Shown here piece by piece: positions 7,512 through 13,810 of a stretch of DNA of 13,810 bases. A program made the position numbers and the translations under genes. The notes under the pieces were generated by a model that was not told where the DNA came from, searched no databases, and worked only from the letters and a program-made list of their open reading frames with translations. The stretch covers positions 1 to 13,810 of the forward strand of contig JAILCT010000007.1 of NCBI GenBank assembly GCA_024690425.1, given 5' to 3'. Source of the stretch: Lachnospiraceae bacterium (GTDB lineage: Bacteria > Bacillota_A > Clostridia > Lachnospirales > Lachnospiraceae). How positions within the stretch are numbered: the first letter of the stretch is position 1; each line of letters opens with the position of its first letter.

Positions 7512-7543
7512 ATGGGTAAACTACAAAAACGGATGGTTATGAT

Positions 7544-8911
7544 ATGAAATCTCTTAAATCACTCTGGATGATAATATTGGATGCGATCGCAGTATTGGGC
7601 ATCATTGCGGCCGCGAATACATACCTGCTTATGTATACAGGGCTCTTTGGAGGAAGGAGTAGTGTATTTGACGGATGGCTCATCCTTGTCGTTATGCTCA
7701 TATCACCGGGACGGCTTTATCCCCCGGTCTTAAGCAAGAGGATAAAGGTATTAAGGAGCGGCCTTAATCTTTTGGTGCTCTTCTGTATATCGTGCTTTAT
7801 GCTCATCCTTCTTAATATATGCATGTGGACAGGCCAGACACCGCTTCCGTCCTTAACGGCACTGCCAAGCTTCTGGCTCATAAATACACTTATAACCGTG
7901 GCCGTTATGACCGTTCTCTTTTTCGCCGGAATGATCCGGGTTTACATAACAAGCGAGCAACTTGCCATAAGATGGCGTGTCCTCGGGCTGATCTGCGGCT
8001 TTATACCTGTACTTAATCTCATCCTTCTTGCCAAGATAATATCTGTTGTATCGGCTGAGGTTGATTTTGAAAATGCAAGACAGATAGTGGATGCCCTAAG
8101 AAAGGAACAGGAGGTATGCAAGACCAAATATCCCATACTCCTGGTTCATGGGGTCTTCTTCCGTGACTTTAAATATCTCAATTACTGGGGAAGGATCCCC
8201 AAAGCTCTTGAGGCCAACGGAGCCACACTCTACTACGGCGAGCACCAGTCTGCTGCGTCCGTAGCCGAATGCGGGCAGGAGCTTGCCGACCGTATAGAGA
8301 AGATCGTTCAGGATACAGGGTGTGAGAAGATAAATGTGATCGCTCATTCCAAGGGCGGGCTTGATATGAGATATGCCATAAGCAAATGCGGTGCCGATAA
8401 GTATGTGGCATCTCTTACTACCATAAATACGCCGCACCGTGGATGTGAATTCGCCGATTATCTCCTTAATAAGATCCCCGAAAAGGAACAGCAGATGGTC
8501 GCAGGGAAGTACAACAGTGCCTTTAAGAACTTAGGCGATGAACATCCCGATTTCCTTAAGGCCGTAGGTGACCTGACCCACAGTGCCTGCGAGAAGTTCA
8601 ATGAAGAAGTCAAGGATGTCGGGACCATTATATACAGAAGTGTCGGATCAAGGCTTAATAAGGGAAGCAGCGGACGCTTTCCCCTGAATATGTCATATCT
8701 GCTCGTTAAGTATTTCGATGGAGAGAACGACGGTCTTGTGGGTAAGAATTCCTTTGAATGGGGAAGAGACTTCAAATACCTTACGGTGAAGGGCGACCGC
8801 GGCATATCGCATGGGGATATGATAGATTTAAACCGCGAGAACATTCCCGGCTTCGACGTGCGGGAATTCTATATAAAGCTCGTGAACGAGCTCAAGCACA
8901 TGGACCTGTGA
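7544..8911 (+). CDS. Membrane-anchored lipase-like alpha/beta hydrolase
   Basis: The 455-residue protein has a hydrophobic N-terminal third with four or five membrane segments (about 9-31, 43-56, 72-93, 110-132, 146-168), then an alpha/beta-hydrolase domain from about 195. PILLVHGVFF is the oxyanion-hole region. Ser269 in AHSKGG is the nucleophile, Asp396 in NDGLVG the likely acid and His423 in GISHGDMI the likely base. The layout resembles EstA/LipA triacylglycerol lipases and PGAP1-like esterases; TINTPHRG after the nucleophile is typical. A membrane-bound ester hydrolase is likely, but the substrate and side of the membrane are unknown. GGATGG lies seven bases before the ATG. It is divergent from glgP across 1 kb of repeats. 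Its TGA stop lies in the first 12-bp copy of the palindromic element at 8909. Confidence 0.88.
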   Translation: MKSLKSLWMIILDAIAVLGIIAAANTYLLMYTGLFGGRSSVFDGWLILVVMLISPGRLYPPVLSKRIKVLRSGLNLLVLFCISCFMLILLNICMWTGQTPLPSLTALPSFWLINTLITVAVMTVLFFAGMIRVYITSEQLAIRWRVLGLICGFIPVLNLILLAKIISVVSAEVDFENARQIVDALRKEQEVCKTKYPILLVHGVFFRDFKYLNYWGRIPKALEANGATLYYGEHQSAASVAECGQELADRIEKIVQDTGCEKINVIAHSKGGLDMRYAISKCGADKYVASLTTINTPHRGCEFADYLLNKIPEKEQQMVAGKYNSAFKNLGDEHPDFLKAVGDLTHSACEKFNEEVKDVGTIIYRSVGSRLNKGSSGRFPLNMSYLLVKYFDGENDGLVGKNSFEWGRDFKYLTVKGDRGISHGDMIDLNRENIPGFDVREFYIKLVNELKHMDL

Positions 8912-9045
8912 GGACACGGGTGAGGACACGGGGACGGTTCTACTGTCTTCATCCAATGGCAAACACAATAGCAAACAGTTTGATCATGTAATTGATCAGG
9001 TCGTTGATCAGGATGAAGACAGTAGAACCGTCCCCGTGTCCTCAC
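8909..9045. repeat. Palindromic MITE/REP-like element with 35-bp perfect arms
   Basis: Bases 8920-8954 and 9011-9045 are exact reverse complements (35 bp), enclosing 56 bases. The arm contains GGGGACGGTTCTACTGTC. The left side begins with a duplicated 12-mer TGAGGACACGGG (8909-8920 and 8921-8932). The loop holds three 12-bp units starting TTGATCA at 8980, 8992 and 9004, the last abutting the right arm. There is no transposase and no T-run, so it is either a non-autonomous element or a Rho-independent-like barrier between convergent genes. Similar AACCGTCCCC palindromes are known to me as dispersed repeats of Lachnospiraceae and relatives; copy number cannot be judged here. Confidence 0.85.
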
Positions 9046-9532
9046 TTAATGTTTTGTTTACCCTGTTAAGCAAATCTATATACAGACGGGTTGCGGCATC
9101 CGCTGACCCATCCGCCTCATACTCACTCGTTACGACAATAAGGTTGTCAACATGATCATCCAGGTATCGGATATCCTCTGTTATGGCACGGACAAAATCA
9201 TCCGGGTCAGCCTTCATCGGATCCCGGCTCCATGTTCTGTCCGGATTATCGTACAGTTCATTTCCGACAAGATTAGCCACGCATTCGAGAAGAACGGTTG
9301 CCCCGGCAGGATCTCCTATCATATCAAGAGCCTGCCTTATCCCGTACTCGCACTCTATAGTTATAAAGCCCTTGCCCTCTCTCTGCTTGCGGTGCTTTTC
9401 CACCCGCCTCCTGCCCTCTTCATCCATGACCTTCATTGTAGCCAGATAGAACAGAGGCTTTCCATATGAAACGGCAAGCTCTTCCGCCCGAAGCGACTTG
9501 CCGCTGTTTTGCTTACCTGTTATTATCTTCAT
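9008..9532 (-). CDS. cobU: CobU-like adenosylcobinamide kinase/guanylyltransferase with replaced C terminus
   Basis: CobU phosphorylates adenosylcobinamide and transfers GMP to it in cobalamin salvage. This 174-residue protein has a P-loop GKQNSGKS (6-13), the segment RRRVEKHRKQREG whose His47 matches the guanylylated histidine of CobU, and LIVVTSEYEADGS (131-143) before the conserved 'TRLYIDLLNRVN'. Family members normally continue about 20 residues in a 'D.vy.vvaGiP' strand. Here, after VNKTL the frame runs into the palindromic element, which encodes SEDTGTVLLSSS and the TGA stop. The usual LxDCLTxWLxN motif reads LECVANLVGN. The ATG at 9532 has only a weak A-rich ribosome site, 30 bp after the diguanylate cyclase stop, suggesting coupling. 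No other cobalamin gene is present, so it may be a decaying or repurposed copy. Confidence 0.75.
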   Translation of the reverse strand: MKIITGKQNSGKSLRAEELAVSYGKPLFYLATMKVMDEEGRRRVEKHRKQREGKGFITIECEYGIRQALDMIGDPAGATVLLECVANLVGNELYDNPDRTWSRDPMKADPDDFVRAITEDIRYLDDHVDNLIVVTSEYEADGSADAATRLYIDLLNRVNKTLSEDTGTVLLSSS

Positions 9533-9562
9533 ATCTTTTTAGCCATTAACCATGGGACAGGT

Positions 9563-10669
9563 TCATATGTCGCATACCACACGGTTCTTGCCCAGGAGCT
9601 TGCCGTCATACATGCTTTTGTCTGCACGTTCGACTGTATCTTCTATGGTTTCACCAATCCGGTACTGTGCAATGCCGAGAGTCATCGTTGCCCTTATCGT
9701 GGCCTCTCCGATGTCTATGTCCCTGTCCGATATATTCCTGCATATACGCTCTGCCACGCCGCGGGCACTCTCAATGTCTGACTTAAGAAGGATAAGTATC
9801 TCCTCGCCGCCCCATCGGCATACATGGTCATTGTCACGGACTTCACCGGTGATTATATTCGAAACCTCAAGAAGTACCTTATCGCCGGCTGCGTGCCCAT
9901 AGGTATCGTTAATCTTCTTAAAATCATCTATATCCGCCATTATAAGGCAGAAGCTCTCCTGCTTCTTAACCGCCCTGTAGCAGGACTCCTCAAGGTATAT
10001 GTCCATGCTCCGTCTGTTGAGAAGATGTGTGAGCGGGTCGAAGTTAGCCAGCTTCTCAAGTGAACTGTTCTCATTCTCAAGGTTGTGCTGCATATAATAC
10101 ACTTCAAGCGAAAAGAGGAAAGATACTATCCACAAGAGGAAAAAGGTTAACATAATATTGAACATGTATGACCTTTTAGCCACCATTTCTCCGAAGTTAT
10201 TCTCAAGGAGCGGGCCATTGATATAGCACAGCCACCTCACTCCAAGGAAGCAGGCAAATATCAGCGCCGAAGCGATAACAGGTATCGACAGCTTACGCTT
10301 AAAATAGTCAACCGTATATGTTATATAGAATGACAGTGGCACCAGGCCCAGTACATAAGTCATAAATCCCCAGTCCCATCCCAGCATGAGCGTGGCCAGG
10401 ACCGAATGCAGCATGATCTCAACAAAGGTAGCGGCAAATATATAGGTGTACTGTGAGATCACCCCCGTAATGATCGCGATCCCTGTATAGAAAAGTACAA
10501 CCACGAAGTTATATACATACAAAACCTTAAGGTCCAGCACAAGAAACCTGCACATAAGGTATAAATGCACCAGTGCGAGCAAAATCGCACTCAGCTGATA
10601 CTTCCTGCGCTCATTGAGCTTCCGCTCTCCGTTTATTATCCTTAGCAGGGCATACTTAAATGATTCCAT
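9563..10669 (-). CDS. Membrane diguanylate cyclase (GGEEI)
   Basis: The 368-residue protein makes c-di-GMP. The N-terminal half has about six membrane segments (roughly 26-46, 50-70, 76-97, 102-120, 128-148, 169-190) with no recognised extracellular sensor, then a short coiled-coil linker (193-208) and a GGDEF domain (209-368). The active site reads GGEEI (287-291), an accepted GG(D/E)E variant. The metal-binding Asp246 lies in MADIDDFK, NDTYGHAAGD follows, and an I-site RxxD (Arg278-Asp281) suggests product inhibition. GAGGAA lies just before the ATG. It follows the LacI-family gene by 45 bp with no terminator and precedes the CobU-like gene by 30 bp, so it is probably co-transcribed. It could oppose the EAL protein encoded at the left of the window. 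Confidence 0.92.
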   Translation of the reverse strand: MESFKYALLRIINGERKLNERRKYQLSAILLALVHLYLMCRFLVLDLKVLYVYNFVVVLFYTGIAIITGVISQYTYIFAATFVEIMLHSVLATLMLGWDWGFMTYVLGLVPLSFYITYTVDYFKRKLSIPVIASALIFACFLGVRWLCYINGPLLENNFGEMVAKRSYMFNIMLTFFLLWIVSFLFSLEVYYMQHNLENENSSLEKLANFDPLTHLLNRRSMDIYLEESCYRAVKKQESFCLIMADIDDFKKINDTYGHAAGDKVLLEVSNIITGEVRDNDHVCRWGGEEILILLKSDIESARGVAERICRNISDRDIDIGEATIRATMTLGIAQYRIGETIEDTVERADKSMYDGKLLGKNRVVCDI

Positions 10670-10714
10670 AATACTTCCTCGTAAGCAAAAATAATGTACA
10701 AATCAACCACTCCG

Positions 10715-11704
10715 CTACACAATAACATCCTTATAGTAGAGCTTGACAAGCTCGTGCCTGGTATACACGACCTGTCCCATTCCTCCCTCAAACAGCCTTC
10801 GAAGCTCCCACACGGCCGATGATGCTATATTGTAAAAATCCTGCCTCACCGTGTTCATCTGCTTACCAACATATCCCATCAGGGTTATCCCGTCAAACCC
10901 GCATACGGGCCTGAATATATCCATCTCGATAAGGGCATTCATGGCACCTATTGCCATAAGGTCTGAGGCTGCCACTATCGCATCTCTCTTACCGGCATAC
11001 TTAAATGCGATCTCCCTGGCCTTAAGTTCAGAAAATTCACCCTTCCTTACAAAGAGCCTGATCCCTGTCTCATCCGCCAGCCTCTTCATTCCGGCAAGCC
11101 TCGGTGCGGTGATGAAAGCATTCTGCTTACCTGCGATATACAGCACGCTCTTTGATCCGTTCTCCGTTATTGTCTTTTTGGCAACGTCATACTGGGCCTT
11201 CTCATTATCAACCCCTATGGAGGAAGTGTTCTCATTGGTAAGGGGAACATCCACCAGGACACATTTGAATACCCGGCTGTCCACGAGCTCCTTAAGGTAC
11301 CCGTCCTCCCTGGTCATTCCACATATGATAAGCCCGGATATTCCCTGGGACTGAAGGTATCTTATGATCTCCTCTGGTGTCATGTGGGCTATCATGGACA
11401 AAAATATCGTGATTATCTCTATCCTTGCCTCCCTGGCCGCATACAAGGCCCCATGGATATACTGCAGGGTAATCTCATCTATGACCTGGGTGCCGGTATT
11501 AAGATTTATCAGCAGGGCTGTTCGTGCCGTCTGCTTGGATGAGAGTGCCGCGGCTATCGTATTGGGTATGTAATTAAGCTCATGTATGGCTTCCCTGACC
11601 CTGCGGCTTGTTTCCTCACTCACGTACGGGTAGTTGTTCAAGACCTTGGATACTGTCGATATGGCCACACCTGCCCTCTCTGCCACATCCCTTATCGTGA
11701 TCAT
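10715..11704 (-). CDS. LacI-family transcriptional regulator
   Basis: The 329-residue protein has the LacI-family N-terminal helix-turn-helix (TIRDVAERAGVAISTVSKVL, 3-22), the NYIPNTIAAALSSK hinge-helix region (44-57), and a periplasmic-binding-like sugar sensor. The sensor shows APRLAGMKRL near 200, AASDLMAIGAMNAL near 245 and VRQDFYNIASSAVWEL near 286. The length is full and nothing appears lost. Its start overlaps the stop of the receiver-domain gene in ATGA, with GGGAGG upstream, so translation is coupled. The palindrome GGAAAACGTTTTCC upstream of glgP is the only clear LacI-type operator seen in the window, but no such site lies in the visible part of its own operon. Effector and targets are unknown. 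Confidence 0.93.
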   Translation of the reverse strand: MITIRDVAERAGVAISTVSKVLNNYPYVSEETSRRVREAIHELNYIPNTIAAALSSKQTARTALLINLNTGTQVIDEITLQYIHGALYAAREARIEIITIFLSMIAHMTPEEIIRYLQSQGISGLIICGMTREDGYLKELVDSRVFKCVLVDVPLTNENTSSIGVDNEKAQYDVAKKTITENGSKSVLYIAGKQNAFITAPRLAGMKRLADETGIRLFVRKGEFSELKAREIAFKYAGKRDAIVAASDLMAIGAMNALIEMDIFRPVCGFDGITLMGYVGKQMNTVRQDFYNIASSAVWELRRLFEGGMGQVVYTRHELVKLYYKDVIV

Positions 11705-12960
11705 CCTTCCACCTCCCTGCGGCTCACAAGGCGGGCCGGGAGATATCTCTCGGTTATCCTCTCTATCTGTTCACCGGACAGCGGCTTGCTCGCCACTTCC
11801 GCAAATCCTTCTCCTATATACATATCCCTGACATCATCACGGTCACCTGTTGTACACACGACAACCGGTGTATTGGCATTGACACCGTTTCCTTCCTTTA
11901 TGCTGTGCATCACCTGCACTGCGCTCATATCCGGGAAAACATTATCAAGCACTATCAGGTTATAATAATTGTAGCTTATCATCTTAAGCGCTTCGGCACC
12001 GGTCAGCACGGTATCGATCCTCATTCCGGTCCTTGCAAGCAGGGCACGCACAAGATTGAGCGCCTCGACAGAATCATCCGCCACCAGTATATAAGCGCCC
12101 GGAGCATACAGATATGTTCCGTCATTGGCCGCATCCGGAACCTCTTCCCTTGAATGCTCCCTAATGGGCCTGTTCCTCTTAAACAGCTCGACCCTGGATG
12201 TCTCGAGGATCCTGTCAACCTTCTCTACTATCCTGTCGCACGCCTCCATGACCGCCATCACATGTCCGGCGCTTGTATCCGAGGCATTATATCTTAATAC
12301 CATCTCGCCGGTTCCCTTGACATTATGGACAGCTTCCCTTACATCACGGTTCTTCTTAAAGAGAAAATCACTGTATGTCTTAAGCCTCAGCTCACTCTCC
12401 TCCTTCTTCCTGAAGGTGACCTCATATGCATCCCTGGTCTCGCGCAGAAAAATCATGATACAGAGGGAAATATAAGCCCCGAATATGGTATCGGCTTCCC
12501 TGCTTATGTATACCCAGGGTTCCCCCGGAAGGACATCCGGCAGATACTGCATTATGCCGTAGAAAATGATAAGAGCTATGGCATGGGGCAGATTTCTTAC
12601 CTTGCGCTGTTTTAAAAGGCGCATTATAAGCGGCAGGACCAGTACAAGGAATGACAGTTCGAACTTGCGGATAAGAACATAATTCACGCAGCACATACCC
12701 GTAAAGAGAAGAGCCATTATCTGCTCATACAGAGGATCCGATACCTTACCCTTTACCTGCAGCCTGTAGAAAAACCCGGATACTATGAGTACTACATTAT
12801 ACAGGAATACCGGAAGGGTCACGTACCAGTTGAAGGCCATGAAGGGACGCGTGGAATCATCCTTAAAGCACAGATACCATATGGCGAACATGCCTATGGC
12901 GTGGATCATTCCGCCCTTAACGATCGCTGCAAAAATTCGGTTCTTAAGCCGTTCCTTCAC
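11701..12960 (-). CDS. Membrane protein with DHp-like helix and receiver domain but no kinase ATPase domain
   Basis: Six hydrophobic segments (about 14-32, 45-65, 82-98, 101-115, 125-141, 158-173) are followed by a charged coiled coil, then AVHNVKGTGEMVL (210-222), resembling the phosphoacceptor helix of a histidine kinase with His212 as candidate, and a second helix ending ILETSRVE. Instead of a HATPase domain there is a short linker and a receiver domain (289-408) with the acidic pair Asp295-Asp296, phospho-acceptor Asp339 in LIVLDN, Thr370/371 and Lys392 in SKP. No N/G1/G2 boxes are visible, so it cannot autophosphorylate. The start is GTG at 12960, with AAGGAGG six bases upstream. It overlaps the upstream gene by 17 bp and the LacI gene by 4 bp. 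A phosphorelay or scaffold role is inferred. Confidence 0.82.
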   Translation of the reverse strand: MKERLKNRIFAAIVKGGMIHAIGMFAIWYLCFKDDSTRPFMAFNWYVTLPVFLYNVVLIVSGFFYRLQVKGKVSDPLYEQIMALLFTGMCCVNYVLIRKFELSFLVLVLPLIMRLLKQRKVRNLPHAIALIIFYGIMQYLPDVLPGEPWVYISREADTIFGAYISLCIMIFLRETRDAYEVTFRKKEESELRLKTYSDFLFKKNRDVREAVHNVKGTGEMVLRYNASDTSAGHVMAVMEACDRIVEKVDRILETSRVELFKRNRPIREHSREEVPDAANDGTYLYAPGAYILVADDSVEALNLVRALLARTGMRIDTVLTGAEALKMISYNYYNLIVLDNVFPDMSAVQVMHSIKEGNGVNANTPVVVCTTGDRDDVRDMYIGEGFAEVASKPLSGEQIERITERYLPARLVSRREVEG

Positions 12961-13768
12961 TCAGCGCCTCCTTAAGCCTCTCACTCGCGTGGATAATCTT
13001 CTGTGCATAATCATATACGGGACCTTCCCCGTTTTCTTCCGACAATTCCATAGCCGCATTATCTATCGTATCAAGATAAGACTGACAGTCATTGCTCAGA
13101 TTGGCTTCAAATACACGCCTTACCTCCATTCCCGCTTCCTGGGCACTTATGTTGGCCAGCACATCCCTCTTTAACCTGTCCTGCCAGAACAGAGCTCTGA
13201 AGAACTGGATGAGCACCATTGCAAAGAAAACCCACTGCATCCCCTTTGATACGTCCCATAAGCTGTAAGGCATCTCAAGTCCCCTTATGGCAAACATGAC
13301 TGCAAGGAATAAGCACTGAAGGATCGACTGCACCTTAAACCATTTGGAATCCTTAAAGTAGCAGGCAAACATTACCGGCATGAAACCTATAAGCCATACC
13401 TGCGGGATCGACCTGTATATCACCACAATATAGCAATAGGTGAAAAGATTGATAAACGCTCCGGGAATGATATATCTGTAAGACGTGTAAAAGTCATGCT
13501 CCTTCCCGCTTGTCAGGCTGATAAACAGCTTGTACAAAAGGACTGAAATGATATTAAAAACGACCGGAAGAAGTACATACCACAAAAAACAACCGATCCT
13601 GTTATCGAATCGGTTCATTAACAGCAGAAAACCTATTATAAATCCGAGGAAATTGATAATAACGGAAATGAAGCTGCTCTGCATGGTCCCCTCCGGCATG
13701 GCCAGCAGTTCATCCTGTATTCCCCTATCCCCGGATTCCTTCAACCAACCTAAAAGACCTGACTTCAT
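12944..13768 (-). CDS. Six-helix membrane protein with short kinase-like helical tail
   Basis: No family is recognised for this 274-residue protein. It has about six membrane segments (33-53, 60-83, 99-118, 124-139, 147-162, 177-196) followed by about 75 cytoplasmic residues predicted to be helical. The ending YAQKIIHASERLKEALSE resembles the second helix of a histidine-kinase dimerisation domain. It ends there: no ATPase, receiver or enzymatic domain follows. The architecture matches the membrane and DHp-like part of the next gene, suggesting duplication or a heteromeric pair, though sequence identity is low by eye. AAGGAAGG lies right before the ATG, which overlaps the stop of a cut-off upstream gene in ATGA. 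The 3' end overlaps the next gene by 17 bp. Confidence 0.75.
   Translation of the reverse strand: MKSGLLGWLKESGDRGIQDELLAMPEGTMQSSFISVIINFLGFIIGFLLLMNRFDNRIGCFLWYVLLPVVFNIISVLLYKLFISLTSGKEHDFYTSYRYIIPGAFINLFTYCYIVVIYRSIPQVWLIGFMPVMFACYFKDSKWFKVQSILQCLFLAVMFAIRGLEMPYSLWDVSKGMQWVFFAMVLIQFFRALFWQDRLKRDVLANISAQEAGMEVRRVFEANLSNDCQSYLDTIDNAAMELSEENGEGPVYDYAQKIIHASERLKEALSEGTA
12967..12973 (-). promoter_or_regulatory. Ribosome binding site that selects a GTG start
   Basis: AAGGAGG on the minus strand lies six bases before GTG at 12960, inside the end of the preceding gene. It supports a GTG start and a 17-bp gene overlap rather than an internal ATG at residue 18. Confidence 0.75.
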
Positions 13769-13810
13769 CCTTCCTTAGCCTTCGCAACAAGATCGTCAAC
13801 GCCATTCTGC
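13765..13810 (-). CDS. 3' end of an upstream gene, cut by the window edge
   Basis: Fourteen codons (QNGVDDLVAKAKEG) and a TGA stop run in from the window edge and overlap the next start in ATGA. Such an overlap is typical of operons and matches the other junctions here, so this is probably the tail of a real gene. Too little is visible to name it. Confidence 0.55.
   Translation of the reverse strand, partial: QNGVDDLVAKAKEG

Noticed and set aside
8909..9045. Canonical intrinsic terminator
   Set aside because: The hairpin is very strong but neither strand has a T-run after the arm, so it is listed as a palindromic element.
11582..11965. Plus-strand reading frame of 127 codons
   Set aside because: It lies opposite the LacI-family and receiver-domain genes and is their antisense shadow.

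Overview
The window looks like chromosomal DNA of a low-to-mid GC Firmicute, most plausibly a Lachnospiraceae member of the Butyrivibrio/Pseudobutyrivibrio/Roseburia type. This is inferred from strong GGAGG-type ribosome sites, the mix of GGDEF/EAL signalling proteins with intracellular alpha-glucan enzymes, and a palindromic element of the 'AACCGTCCCC' type common in that group. No rRNA, tRNA, CRISPR array or transposase gene was seen.

Layout: (1) 20-2458, minus: a soluble PAS-GGDEF-EAL protein with its own promoter. (2) 2529-6543, minus: an alpha-glucan block, with glycogen phosphorylase followed by a GH13 glucosidase. The two are separated by a 107-bp branched inverted-repeat element, and a terminator hairpin closes the block. 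(3) 6544-7543: a 1-kb divergent intergenic region with no convincing gene but five ordered repeat or palindrome structures: three 32-bp direct repeats, a 14-bp LacI-type palindrome, about 20-bp phased T-tracts, six hairpins at about 63-bp spacing, and four 20-21-bp direct repeats. (4) 7544-8911, plus: a membrane-anchored lipase-like alpha/beta hydrolase. (5) 8909-9045: a palindrome with 35-bp arms between convergent genes. It supplies the stop codon on one side and the last residues plus stop on the other. (6) 9008-13810, minus: a tightly packed probable operon. In transcription order it encodes a cut-off upstream gene, a membrane protein with a kinase-like helical tail, a membrane protein with a DHp-like segment and a receiver domain but no ATPase domain, a LacI-family regulator, a membrane diguanylate cyclase, and a CobU-like protein with a replaced C terminus.

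Glycogen phosphorylase and the GH13 enzyme probably act together on glycogen or maltodextrins. The LacI-type palindrome upstream of the phosphorylase gene could bind a LacI-family repressor, possibly the one encoded in this window, but that link is not shown. The rightward operon overlaps by 4, 17 and 4 bp at successive junctions, so two kinase-like membrane proteins, a LacI regulator and a c-di-GMP synthase are probably co-expressed. This is the best candidate here for an unusual signalling system. The repeat-filled intergenic region is the best candidate for an undescribed DNA or RNA element.
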